This document shows, piece by piece, positions 26,494 to 34,915 of a DNA stretch of 64,000 bases. The notes under the pieces are model-generated. The model was given only the letters and a program-made list of their open reading frames with translations. It did not search any database and had not been told where the DNA came from. The position numbers were made by a program, and so were the translations under genes. The DNA is taken from assembly GCF_007989805.1 (NCBI RefSeq), contig NZ_BJUB01000007.1, forward strand, positions 186,001 to 250,000. The letters are read 5' to 3'. Every line of letters begins with the position of its first letter. Positions within the stretch are counted from its first letter, which is position 1. The DNA comes from Cellulomonas xylanilytica (GTDB lineage Bacteria > Actinomycetota > Actinomycetes > Actinomycetales > Cellulomonadaceae).

Positions 26494-27761
26494 CCTGGCC
26501 GCGCTCGCGGGCGGCGACGGCCGGCGTCGTCGCCGGTCTCGCGCTGGTCGTCCTCGGGGCGCTCCTCGGGCGCCCGGACGTCGCCGTGCTCGGCGCGGCG
26601 CCGCTGGTCGCCGGGGTGCGGGACTGGCGCCGGCGACCGTCGGCGGACCCGACCGTGCGGCTCGTCGCCTCGGACGCGGCACCCGTGGCCGGGAGCCTGC
26701 GGGCGGACGTGGTCGTCACCTCGCCGTCGACCGTGCTCCTGGGCGCCCGGCGAGGCGCCCGCGTGCTGCTCGACGCGTGGGTGGTCGTCGACGGCACCCG
26801 ACGCCTCCCGCTCGTCGTGCACACGGTCCGCACCGGGCCGCAGGACGTCGCCCTCGTCGACGTGCAGGGGGTCGGGCCGGGCGCCGCGTGCGTGTCCGAG
26901 CCCAGCCCGCCCGCCACCCGCTCGACGCTCGTCCTGCCCGCCCCGCGCCCGCTCGGCGACCTGCCTCTGCCCCCGCGTCTCCGGGGGCTGACGGGCGCCC
27001 ACGAGTCGCGGCGACCCGGCGAGGGCGGCGGGCTCCGGGACGTGCACCCCTTCTCCCCGGGCGACCGGCTGCGGCGGATCGACTGGCGCGTCACCGCACG
27101 GCGGGCCCCCGACCTGCACGAGCTCTACGTCCGGCGCGAGCACGCGCTCGCCGAGGCGGTCGTCGTCCTGGTCGTCGACTCCCGCGACGACGTGGGACCC
27201 GACCCGATGACCTGGCGCGGCTCGAACCCCCCGAGGGCGCAGGACCCCACGTCGCTCGACCTCGCCCGGCAGGCAGCCACGTCGGCCGCGCAGGGGTTCC
27301 TCGACCTCGGGGACCGGGTGGGGCTCGACGACCTCGGCGCGGTCCGGCGGCCGCTCCCGCCGGGCGGGGGCCGGCGACAGCTCGACCGCATCCGGCACGC
27401 GCTCGCCCTGACGCGGCCCGAGGGCGACCCGCTGCGCCGGCTGCGCGCACCGCAGATCCCGTCGGGGGCCCTGGTGATGCTGTTCTCGACGTTCCTCGAC
27501 GACGAGGCCGCGCTCGTCGCGTCCGTCTGGCGCCGCGCCGGGCACCGCGTCGTCGCCGTCGACGTGCTGCCGACCCTGCGGGAACGTCACCTCGGGGACC
27601 GCGAGCGGCTCGCCATGCGGATGATCCGCATGGCCCGGGAGGACCGGCTCGCCGAGCTGGCGGACCTCGACATCGAGCTGGTCACGTGGCGGGAGTCGCC
27701 CCACGTCGCGCTGGCGTCGCTGGCGCGTCGGGTGCAGCGCCGGGCGGGGGCGGCGCGATGA
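26490..27761 (+). CDS. DUF58-domain protein
   Basis: The 423-residue protein has one or two N-terminal membrane helices, then a beta domain. The DUF58 hallmark GDRLRRIDWRVTARRAP is followed by a VWA-like region (AVVVLVVDSRDDVG). DUF58 proteins are regular partners of MoxR. The extra loop TWRGSNPPRAQDPTS interrupts the VWA-like region. ATG 26490 overlaps the MoxR stop and the gene's stop overlaps the next start. Confidence 0.9.
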   Translation: MTWPRSRAATAGVVAGLALVVLGALLGRPDVAVLGAAPLVAGVRDWRRRPSADPTVRLVASDAAPVAGSLRADVVVTSPSTVLLGARRGARVLLDAWVVVDGTRRLPLVVHTVRTGPQDVALVDVQGVGPGAACVSEPSPPATRSTLVLPAPRPLGDLPLPPRLRGLTGAHESRRPGEGGGLRDVHPFSPGDRLRRIDWRVTARRAPDLHELYVRREHALAEAVVVLVVDSRDDVGPDPMTWRGSNPPRAQDPTSLDLARQAATSAAQGFLDLGDRVGLDDLGAVRRPLPPGGGRRQLDRIRHALALTRPEGDPLRRLRAPQIPSGALVMLFSTFLDDEAALVASVWRRAGHRVVAVDVLPTLRERHLGDRERLAMRMIRMAREDRLAELADLDIELVTWRESPHVALASLARRVQRRAGAAR

Positions 27762-28267
27762 GCGAGGTGGCCGTCGACCTCGTCCGGCCGGTGCCGGCGT
27801 GGGCCCTGCGCGGCGCGGTCGCGCTCCTCGGCGCGGCGACCCTGCTGGTCGCGTTCGCGGGGGCGCGGCTCCACCCGGTGGTCGTCGCGGCCCTCGTCGC
27901 CCTGGTCGTCGCGATTGCGGTGGTGCCCGACCTCGGGCTGACCGGGCTCGTCGTCCTCGTCGCCGCGGCCGGGGTGGTGGCCGACCCGCCCGGGCTCGGT
28001 GCCGTCATGCTCCTGGTCCTGCTGGTGCACCTCACCCTCTGGGCCGGTGCGCTCGCGGCGCGGACCTCGTGGCGGACGCAGGTCGAGGTCGCCGTGGTGG
28101 TGCGCGGCGTGCGTGACGTCGCCGCGGTGCAGGTCGGTGCCCAGCTGCTGGCGGTGGTCGCCCTGGTGCTCGGCGGTGTGGTGCTCGGGGCGGGGGACCT
28201 CTGGCGGGCGCTCGCCCTCGTCGCGGCGATCGGGGCCGCGGCGCTCCTCCTGCCGCGCCGCTCCTAG
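27758..28267 (+). CDS. membrane protein closing the MoxR operon
   Basis: The 169-residue product is almost wholly hydrophobic, with five or six helices and no recognised motif. ATG 27758 overlaps the DUF58 stop. Its TAG stop shares CTAG with the TAG of the convergent EamA gene, a four-base overlap, so no separate terminator fits between them. Confidence 0.8.
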   Translation: MSEVAVDLVRPVPAWALRGAVALLGAATLLVAFAGARLHPVVVAALVALVVAIAVVPDLGLTGLVVLVAAAGVVADPPGLGAVMLLVLLVHLTLWAGALAARTSWRTQVEVAVVVRGVRDVAAVQVGAQLLAVVALVLGGVVLGAGDLWRALALVAAIGAAALLLPRRS

Positions 28268-29220
28268 GGCGCCGCGGTGTCCGGCAGCAGCGCGTGCTCC
28301 GGGGCGCGACGGGAGGTCTCCGCCAGGACCACGCCCGCGACGACCACCGAGCCGCCCACCAGCTGGACCGGCGTCATCGACTCGCCCAGCACCAGCCACG
28401 CGGTCGCGGACGCCGCCACGGGCTCGACCATCCCGAGCAGGCCGGCACGGGCGGCACCGACGCGCTGGATGCCGACCAGGAACAGCACGTAGGGCACGAC
28501 CGTGCCCAGCACCACGATCCAGGCGACGAGCACCCACATCGGTGGGTGGAGGTCGGTGACCGGCAGCGGGACGTCGGCGCCGAGCGTGCTCGTCGGGAAG
28601 GTCCACAGCGGCTGCAGGACCACCCAGAACAGGGCGGCGAACGCCATCGACCAGGCCTGCGTGGTCAACGGGTCACGCGTGGTGAGCAGGCGGTCGCCGA
28701 GCAGGTAGTACATCGCCAGCGCCACCGCCGCCCCGACCGCGGCCACGAGCCCGATCGCGTCCAGCGTGACCTCGTCACCCACCTGCGCGACGAGGGCCAG
28801 GCCCACCAGGCACGCGGCCAGCGCCCACCACACGCGGGTGAGGACCTGCTCGCGGAAGACGAACCGCGCCCACAGCGCGACCATGAGGGGCGCGGTGTAC
28901 TCGATGAGCAGCGCGAGCCCGACGGGCAGCCGGCTGATGGCCACCAGGTAGAACCACTGCACCAGCGCCAGGCCGACCACCCCGAGCAGCGCGAGCACGG
29001 CGACCTCGCGGCGGCTCGTGGGACGCAGGGCCCGCGGTGCGACGACGAGGGCGGCCACGACCAGGATGACCGCCGACCCGAGGCAGCGGGCCTCGACCAG
29101 CCGCGTCGGGCTCAGGCCCGCCCCCATCGCCAGCTTGGAGACCGTGCCGTTGACCGCGAACAGCAGCGCACCGGTGACGATGGCCAGCGCGCCGAGCGCG
29201 GACGAACCGGGACGTGGCAT
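28264..29220 (-). CDS. EamA-family (drug/metabolite) transporter
   Basis: The 318-residue protein has ten predicted helices in two EamA halves. Landmarks are ALLFAVNGTVSKLAM in half one and GLLGMVEPVAASATAWLVLGE in half two. Such carriers export amino acids or metabolites; no substrate can be assigned. ATG 29220 is preferred to an upstream in-frame start at 29271. It is divergent from the WXG100-like gene. Confidence 0.9.
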   Translation of the reverse strand: MPRPGSSALGALAIVTGALLFAVNGTVSKLAMGAGLSPTRLVEARCLGSAVILVVAALVVAPRALRPTSRREVAVLALLGVVGLALVQWFYLVAISRLPVGLALLIEYTAPLMVALWARFVFREQVLTRVWWALAACLVGLALVAQVGDEVTLDAIGLVAAVGAAVALAMYYLLGDRLLTTRDPLTTQAWSMAFAALFWVVLQPLWTFPTSTLGADVPLPVTDLHPPMWVLVAWIVVLGTVVPYVLFLVGIQRVGAARAGLLGMVEPVAASATAWLVLGESMTPVQLVGGSVVVAGVVLAETSRRAPEHALLPDTAAP

Positions 29221-29314
29221 CGCGCGAGCGTAGCCGCGGCGCTCGAGCCGCCCACAGCCCACGGCATCCACAGCGCCCCGGACGTCCGGCCACCCCGGAA
29301 CCTAGCGTCCCCGC

Positions 29315-29542
29315 ATGCCCTTCGACGACGGCCTGCCCCTGGTCCTGCGCGCGCTCGACGACGTCGAGAGCGCGTCCCGGGCGCTGCGCGGCGCCGCGCA
29401 GACGTCGTGGTCGTCCGAGGCGGCCGACCGGTTCCGCGCCGCCCTGGACGAGGCGCACGTGTGCGTGGACCGGGTCCGCGTCGCGGTCGAGCGGACCGTG
29501 CAGCCGGTCGCGGCCGCGGACCTCGCGAAGGGCGGCCTGTGA
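29315..29542 (+). CDS. small WXG100-like helical protein
   Basis: The 75-residue product is all-helical, with a central turn TSWSSEAADRFRAAL that resembles the WxG turn plus the following helix of WXG100/ESX proteins. Gly is replaced by Ser (Trp32-Ser-Ser). It overlaps the next gene by GTGA, so the two are translationally coupled, as in effector/partner pairs of type VII secretion. No ESX core genes are in the window. A WXG100 assignment is plausible but not certain at this length. Confidence 0.65.
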   Translation: MPFDDGLPLVLRALDDVESASRALRGAAQTSWSSEAADRFRAALDEAHVCVDRVRVAVERTVQPVAAADLAKGGL

Positions 29543-31053
29543 CCGGCGCGACCGACGGGTACCGCGTCGTCGGCGGTCCCGGGCCGGCGGTCGCCGACCT
29601 GGAGGAGCTGGCGTTCACCTGCCGGCTCCTGGAGGGCGCCGCCGAGCACCTCGACGCCGCGTCCTGGCTGCTGACCCGTGCGGACCAGACGTGCGACCCG
29701 TTGAGCCCTGAAGGCATCGAGGCGCGGCGCGCGCTGGCGGCGGTGTGCGAGGGCCGCAGCTCGCCGTGGCGGGTCGCGGACCACCTGCGGCAGCTGGCCG
29801 CGGCGCTGCGCCGGGTGGTCGAGCTGTACACGGACGCCGAGTCGCTGGCGCACCGAGCCCTGCGCACCGGCGTGGTCACCGTGGCCGGCGAGCTCGGGGA
29901 GCGGCCGCTCCTGGCGGCGGCGGTCGGTGGGGTCGGCGCAGGGGTCGCCGTGGTGGGGGCCGGGGTCGCGGTCGCCGGCCTGGGTCGTGCCCTCGCGGTC
30001 AGCACCGTCGGATCCGTCCTGCTCGGCCGGCCGGACCCCGTCGGTCCGGCGCTCGTGAACCGTGCCCGGCGCCTCGCCGGGGAGCTTCCCGGCCGGCTCA
30101 CCGCCGACGGTCGGGCGGAGCTCGAGATCCTCGCCGTCGCCGCGTTCCTGCGCGGCGCCGCTCCGGGCCGGCACATCCCGAACCTGCGACCCGTCCCCGA
30201 GGCCGCGCGGATGCTGCTCGACGCCGTACCGCCGGCCGGACCGACGGCGCTGCTCCGGCGTGCCGACCCACCCCAGCTGCCCGCGCCGAGGACCGTCGCG
30301 GCGGTGCTGGACCACGTCGCCCGCTCCTACGACCAGGAGCCCACGCCGTCCCGTCCGGGGACGCCCGAGGGAGTCGTCTCGGTCCAGCAGCTCACCCACC
30401 CCGACGGGACACAAGCCTGGGTCATCGCGATCCCGGGCACGGAGGACTGGGGGCTCAACGACCCCAACGCGATGGACTCGACGACGAACGTCCGGCTGAT
30501 GGCGGCGCTGGCCGACGACATGACGGAGACGGTGCTCGCCGCCATGCGGGAGTCCGGGATCGCACCGGACGAGCCGGTCCTGCTGGCCGGTCACAGCCAG
30601 GGCGGGATGGCCGCCCTGTCCGTCGCCGCGGCGGCGGGCGGCACGTACCGCGTGCGCGCGGTGGTGACGGCGGGGTCGCCCGACATCCCCCGCCCGGTGC
30701 CGGCCGGGCTGCAGGTGCGCCACTACCGGCACACCGAGGACGCGGTCCCGCAGCTCGACGGCACGCCCGACCGGACCGGCTCCGACGTGACCGTCGTGAC
30801 GCGGGACCTCGGCAGCACCGGCGGGCCGGCGGTCGCGACGCCGCTGCAGGCGCACGACGTGCACGGCTACGTCGAGACGGCCGCCCGGGCCGACCGCGAG
30901 CTCGCGGGCAGCCCCGGCATGCGGTCGTTCGACGCGGCCGCGCGGGACGTGCTCGGTCCGCCCGGGACGACCGCCGTGACCCGGCAGTTCGTGGTGACGC
31001 GGGACCCGGCGCTGGCCGCGACGCAGGTGCCGACGGTGCGGCCTAGCGGCTGA
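29539..31053 (+). CDS. alpha/beta-hydrolase with helical N-terminal domain
   Basis: The 504-residue protein has a helical N-terminal region (~1-110), a glycine/valine-rich hydrophobic stretch (~125-165) and a C-terminal lipase-like alpha/beta-hydrolase. The nucleophile elbow is GHSQGG (Ser353), with AIPGTEDW before it and an acid/His region around RHYRHTEDAVPQLD and AHDVHGY. The N-terminal part resembles helical targeting domains of actinobacterial exported enzymes. GTG 29539 overlaps the WXG100-like stop. Best guess is a lipase or esterase acting at or beyond the membrane, with the small helical protein as partner. It overlaps the convergent holin-family gene by 11 bases. Confidence 0.75.
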   Translation: MTGATDGYRVVGGPGPAVADLEELAFTCRLLEGAAEHLDAASWLLTRADQTCDPLSPEGIEARRALAAVCEGRSSPWRVADHLRQLAAALRRVVELYTDAESLAHRALRTGVVTVAGELGERPLLAAAVGGVGAGVAVVGAGVAVAGLGRALAVSTVGSVLLGRPDPVGPALVNRARRLAGELPGRLTADGRAELEILAVAAFLRGAAPGRHIPNLRPVPEAARMLLDAVPPAGPTALLRRADPPQLPAPRTVAAVLDHVARSYDQEPTPSRPGTPEGVVSVQQLTHPDGTQAWVIAIPGTEDWGLNDPNAMDSTTNVRLMAALADDMTETVLAAMRESGIAPDEPVLLAGHSQGGMAALSVAAAAGGTYRVRAVVTAGSPDIPRPVPAGLQVRHYRHTEDAVPQLDGTPDRTGSDVTVVTRDLGSTGGPAVATPLQAHDVHGYVETAARADRELAGSPGMRSFDAAARDVLGPPGTTAVTRQFVVTRDPALAATQVPTVRPSG

Positions 31054-31453
31054 GCTCGGTGGACGACGAGCTCTCGACGCGCGGGCCGGGGATGAGGACG
31101 GAGAGGACCAGGCTGACGACCGAGATGATGATGGCGCCCCAGCACGCGACCCCGAAGTTGTCGATCCGCAGGCCCCAGTCCGTCGCCTCCGTGATCCAGG
31201 CGGTCAGCATGAGCATCAGGGCGTTCACGATGATGGTGAACAGACCGAGCGTGAGGATGTACAGCGGGATCGAGATGAACGCCACGATCGGCTTGACGAT
31301 GGCGTTGACGATCCCGAACACCAGCGCGATCAGCAGGATGATGCCGACCGTCTGCCAGCCCCCGTCGCCGCCGACGATCTCGAGGCCGGGCAGGATGAGC
31401 GTGGCCAGCCAGATGGCGACGCCGTTGATGAGCACGCGGACGAGGAAGGCCAT
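31043..31453 (-). CDS. Phage_holin_4_2-family membrane protein
   Basis: The 136-residue protein has four hydrophobic helices with conserved NAIVKPIVAFISIPLYILT and ALMLMLTAWI segments, typical of the YvlD/Phage_holin_4_2 family. Despite the name these are ordinary chromosomal proteins in most bacteria, and nothing here suggests a phage. It overlaps the convergent hydrolase gene by 11 bases and is divergent from the aminotransferase gene. Confidence 0.88.
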   Translation of the reverse strand: MAFLVRVLINGVAIWLATLILPGLEIVGGDGGWQTVGIILLIALVFGIVNAIVKPIVAFISIPLYILTLGLFTIIVNALMLMLTAWITEATDWGLRIDNFGVACWGAIIISVVSLVLSVLIPGPRVESSSSTELSR

Positions 31454-31561
31454 GCGCCGATCCTGCCATCGGGCGCTCGGGGGTGCCCCTAGGCGCGCTG
31501 CCGGATCCGCCCACCTCGGCGTGCCGGTGGTTCCTCCCACGGGCGGTGGCATGCTGAGCGC

Positions 31562-32629
31562 GTGACCCGTGTCCCCCTGCGTCCGGCCCTGGCAGACCTG
31601 CCGCCCTACGTCCCGGGGGCTCGAGTCCCGGTCGGTGCGGCGGCGTTCAAGCTGTCGTCCAACGAGAACCCCTACCCGCCCCTGCCGTCGGTGGTGCTCG
31701 CCATCTCCGACGCGGCCGAGGACGTCAACCGGTACCCGGACATGTACGCCACCGAGCTGGTCGGCGCCATCGCCGCGTCGCTCGGCCTGGCACCGGAGAA
31801 CATCGTGGCCGGCTGCGGCTCGGTCGCGGTGCTCGGTCACGTGCTGACCGCGGTGTGCCAGCCGGACGACGAGGTGGTCGTGCCGTGGCGCTCGTTCGAG
31901 GCGTACCCGATCGCGGTGACGCTGGCGGGCGCCCGTGGGGTGCACGTGCCGGTGGGCGTCGACGGACGTCTGGACCTCGAGGCGATGGCGGCGGCGGTCA
32001 CGGCGCGGACGAAGGTCGTGCTGGTGTGCACGCCGAACAACCCGACGGGCCCCGCGGTGCACGCCGACGAGCTGGCGACCTTCCTGGCGGCGGTGCCGAA
32101 GGACGTGCTCGTGGTGCTGGACGAGGCGTACGTGGAGTTCGTGCGCGACCCGGAGGCACCCGACGGGCTGGCGGTCTTCGCGGACCACCCGAACGTGGTG
32201 CTGCTGCGCACGTTCTCGAAGGCGTTCGGGCTGGCCGGTCTGCGGGTGGGCTACGCGGTCGCGCGGCCTCGCCTCGCGGCGGGGATCCGGGCGGCGTCCA
32301 CGCCCTTCGGCGTCTCCCACGTGGGCCAGCTCGCCGCGCTCGCGTCGCTGCGCGCGACGGCCGAGCTGATGACCAGGGTCGACGCGATCGTCGCGGAACG
32401 TGCGCGGCTCCTGGCCGGTCTGCGGGGGCAGGGCTGGACCGTCCCGGACAGCCAGGCGAACTTCGTGTGGCTGCCGCTGGGCGACCACGCGTCGGCGTTC
32501 GCGGAGCGCTCGGGCCGGGCGGGGGTGCTGGTCCGGCCGTTCCAGGGCGACGGCGTGCGGGTCAGCGTCGGTGAGCCCGAGGCGACGGACCTGCTGCTCG
32601 AGATCACCGGGGAGTGGCTGGCTCGCTGA
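31562..32629 (+). CDS. pat: aromatic amino acid (phenylalanine) aminotransferase, HisC-like
   Basis: The 355-residue class I/II PLP enzyme has KLSSNENPYPPLPSV, VAGCGSVAVLG, WRSFEAYPIAV, VCTPNNPTGP and DEAYVEFVRD, with the PLP lysine in RTFSKAFGLAGLRVGY. These segments match actinobacterial Pat (annotated HisC2 in mycobacteria) better than true histidinol-phosphate aminotransferase, and no his genes are near. The downstream 2-oxoacid dehydrogenase operon fits a role in aromatic or branched-chain 2-oxoacid metabolism (inference). GTG 31562 is the start. Confidence 0.82.
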   Translation: MTRVPLRPALADLPPYVPGARVPVGAAAFKLSSNENPYPPLPSVVLAISDAAEDVNRYPDMYATELVGAIAASLGLAPENIVAGCGSVAVLGHVLTAVCQPDDEVVVPWRSFEAYPIAVTLAGARGVHVPVGVDGRLDLEAMAAAVTARTKVVLVCTPNNPTGPAVHADELATFLAAVPKDVLVVLDEAYVEFVRDPEAPDGLAVFADHPNVVLLRTFSKAFGLAGLRVGYAVARPRLAAGIRAASTPFGVSHVGQLAALASLRATAELMTRVDAIVAERARLLAGLRGQGWTVPDSQANFVWLPLGDHASAFAERSGRAGVLVRPFQGDGVRVSVGEPEATDLLLEITGEWLAR

Positions 32630-32696
32630 CCGCGAGGCGCGGGTGTGGACTCTCCACAAGGGGGTGCATCGAGGCTTGTGCGGGTCCTTCTCGCGC

Positions 32697-32731
32697 AACC
32701 TACGGTGCCGTAGCCTACGCTGTCGTAGGTT
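32697..32731. promoter_or_regulatory. tandem palindromes in the promoter of the dehydrogenase operon
   Basis: Two abutting inverted repeats lie 54-88 bases before the E1alpha start. CTACGGTGCCGTAG (32700-32713) has one mismatched pair. CCTACG-CTGT-CGTAGG (32714-32729) is perfect. The outer arms AACCTACG and CGTAGGTT also pair. This is the look of a TetR-family operator. No regulator gene is adjacent. Confidence 0.6.
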
Positions 32732-32784
32732 TCGAGCGTCACCCCGGCGCGGCTCCCCGCCGCTGCACCGCGAAGGAGAACCGC

Positions 32785-33921
32785 GTGGTCCCGAACGGCC
32801 CCCAGACCGACGACGGCCTCGTGCAGCTGCTGACCCCGACCGGCCAGCGCACCGCACACCCCGACTACGACCCCCGCATCGCCCACCTGGACGCCGACGC
32901 CCTCCGCGCGCTCTACCGCGACATGGTTCTCGTGCGCCGGTTCGACAACGAGGCCACCTCCCTGCAGCGCCAGGGCGAGCTGGCCCTGTACGCGCAGTGC
33001 CTCGGCCAGGAGGCCGCGCAGATCGGCTCCGGCCGCGCGCTGGCCGCCCAGGACCAGGTGTTCCCCAGCTACCGCGAGCACGGCGTCGCGTACACCCGCG
33101 GGGTCGATCTGGCGGACGTGCTGCGGCTGTTCCGCGGCATCGACCACGGCGGCTGGGACCCGACGGCGTACGGGTTCCACCTGTACACGCTGGTCATCGG
33201 CTCGCACACGCTGCACGCCACGGGCTACGCGATGGGCCTGCAGCGCGACGGCGCGGTCGGCACGGGCGACCCGGCGCGCGACTCGGCGGTCGTCGCGTAC
33301 TTCGGTGACGGCTCCACCTCGCAGGGCGACGTCAACGAGGCGCTCGTGTTCGCCGCGGTGAACAACGCCCCGGTCGTCTTCTTCTGCCAGAACAACCAGT
33401 GGGCCATCTCCGAGCCCACCAGCCGGCAGTCCCGCGTCCCCCTGGCCGACCGCGGTCCCGGCTTCGGGATCCCGAGCGTGCGCGTGGACGGCAACGACGT
33501 CCTGGCCACGTACGCCGTCACGGCCGAGGCGCTCGAGCGGGCACGCTCCGGGGGCGGCCCGACGTTCATCGAGGCGTTCACCTACCGGATGGGCGCGCAC
33601 ACCACCTCCGACGACCCGAGCCGCTATCGCTCGGCCGCCGAGGAGGAGTACTGGCGCCAGCGCGACCCGATCGACCGGCTGCGGCTCCACCTGGAGGACC
33701 GCGGCGCCCTGTCGCAGGACTTCGTCGACGCGCTGACCGCCGAGGGCGACGCGCTCGGCGAGCGCATCCGGACGGCTGTTCGGGCGATGGGCCGCCCGTC
33801 GGCCGCCTCCATGTTCGAGCACGTGTACGCGACGCCCAACGCGGTGGTCGAGTCCGAGCGCCAGTGGTTCGAGTCGTACGAAGCGTCCTTCCTCGACGGT
33901 GAGGGGAGCCACCACCGATGA
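32785..33921 (+). CDS. 2-oxoacid dehydrogenase E1 component, alpha subunit
   Basis: The 378-residue protein carries the thiamine diphosphate motif GDGSTSQGDVNEAL...NN (174-204) and the AYTRGVDLADVLRLFRG region of E1alpha. GTG 32785 follows GAAGGAG by seven bases and is preferred over upstream starts. With E1beta and E2 it forms a branched-chain (BkdA) or pyruvate dehydrogenase-type complex. Actinobacterial heterotetrameric E1 enzymes of this shape are usually branched-chain or mixed-specificity, but sequence alone does not decide. Confidence 0.92.
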   Translation: MVPNGPQTDDGLVQLLTPTGQRTAHPDYDPRIAHLDADALRALYRDMVLVRRFDNEATSLQRQGELALYAQCLGQEAAQIGSGRALAAQDQVFPSYREHGVAYTRGVDLADVLRLFRGIDHGGWDPTAYGFHLYTLVIGSHTLHATGYAMGLQRDGAVGTGDPARDSAVVAYFGDGSTSQGDVNEALVFAAVNNAPVVFFCQNNQWAISEPTSRQSRVPLADRGPGFGIPSVRVDGNDVLATYAVTAEALERARSGGGPTFIEAFTYRMGAHTTSDDPSRYRSAAEEEYWRQRDPIDRLRLHLEDRGALSQDFVDALTAEGDALGERIRTAVRAMGRPSAASMFEHVYATPNAVVESERQWFESYEASFLDGEGSHHR

Positions 33922-34904
33922 CCACCATCACGTTCGCCAAGGCGATCAACCACGGCCTGCGCAAGGCGCTCGAGCAGAGCCCCAAGGTGCTCCTCATGGG
34001 CGAGGACATCGGGGCGCTCGGCGGCGTCTTCCGGGTGACCGACGGGCTGCAGAAGGACTTCGGCCAGGAGCGCGTGGTCGACACCCCGCTGGCCGAGTCG
34101 GGCATCGTCGGGACCGCGATCGGGCTGGCGATGCGCGGCTACCGGCCCGTGTGCGAGATCCAGTTCGACGGGTTCATCTTCCCGGCGTTCGACCAGATCA
34201 CGACGCAGCTGGCCAAGATGCACTACCGCTCGCAGGGCCGGCTCACGCTCCCCGTCGTCATCCGCGTGCCGTACGGCGGCGGGATCGGCGCGGTCGAGCA
34301 CCACAGCGAGTCGCCCGAGGCGCTGTTCGCGCACACCGCCGGCCTGCGGGTGATCAGCCCGTCGAGCCCGGCCGAGGCGTTCACGATGATCCAGCAGGCC
34401 ATCGCGTCGCCGGACCCGGTGCTGTTCTTCGAGCCGAAGGGCCGCTACTGGGAGAAGGGCGACGTCGACCTGGATGCCGCGGTCGGAGCCCCGCACCCGG
34501 CGCTCGACACGGCGAAGGTCCTGCGCGCCGGCACCGACCTGACGCTCGTCGCCTACGGCCCGACCGTGCAGACCGCCCTGAAGGCCGCCGAGACGGCCGC
34601 AGCGGAGGGCACGTCGATCGAGGTGATCGACCTGCGCACGCTGTCGCCGCTGGACACCGCCACGGTCGCGGCCTCGGTCAGGCGGACGGGTCGCTGCGTC
34701 GTCGTGCACGAGGCACCGGTCCTCTACGGCACCGGTGCCGAGGTGGCCGCACGCATCACCGAGGACTGCTTCTTCCACCTGGAGGCGCCCGTCCTGCGCG
34801 TCGGCGGCTTCCACACCCCGTACCCGGTGGCCAAGATCGAGCACGACTACCTGCCCGGGCTGGACCGCGTCCTCGACGCCGTCGACCGCTCGCTGGCCTT
34901 CTGA
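33918..34904 (+). CDS. 2-oxoacid dehydrogenase E1 component, beta subunit
   Basis: The 328-residue transketolase-like subunit has LMGEDIGALGGVFRVTDGL, TPLAESGIVGTAIGLAMRG and RVPYGGGIGAVEHHSES, the usual E1beta segments. ATG 33918 overlaps the E1alpha stop (ATGA), giving stoichiometric coupling. It completes the thiamine diphosphate site of the E1 heterotetramer. Confidence 0.94.
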   Translation: MTTITFAKAINHGLRKALEQSPKVLLMGEDIGALGGVFRVTDGLQKDFGQERVVDTPLAESGIVGTAIGLAMRGYRPVCEIQFDGFIFPAFDQITTQLAKMHYRSQGRLTLPVVIRVPYGGGIGAVEHHSESPEALFAHTAGLRVISPSSPAEAFTMIQQAIASPDPVLFFEPKGRYWEKGDVDLDAAVGAPHPALDTAKVLRAGTDLTLVAYGPTVQTALKAAETAAAEGTSIEVIDLRTLSPLDTATVAASVRRTGRCVVVHEAPVLYGTGAEVAARITEDCFFHLEAPVLRVGGFHTPYPVAKIEHDYLPGLDRVLDAVDRSLAF

Positions 34905-34915
34905 GGAGACCCCCC

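Noticed and set aside
31043..31453. Evidence of a prophage from the phage-holin family name
   Set aside because: The family is common in ordinary chromosomes, and no other phage gene, integrase or attachment site is present.
31562..32629. Histidinol-phosphate aminotransferase of histidine synthesis
   Set aside because: Sequence segments fit actinobacterial Pat, and no his genes are adjacent. Some HisC activity remains possible.
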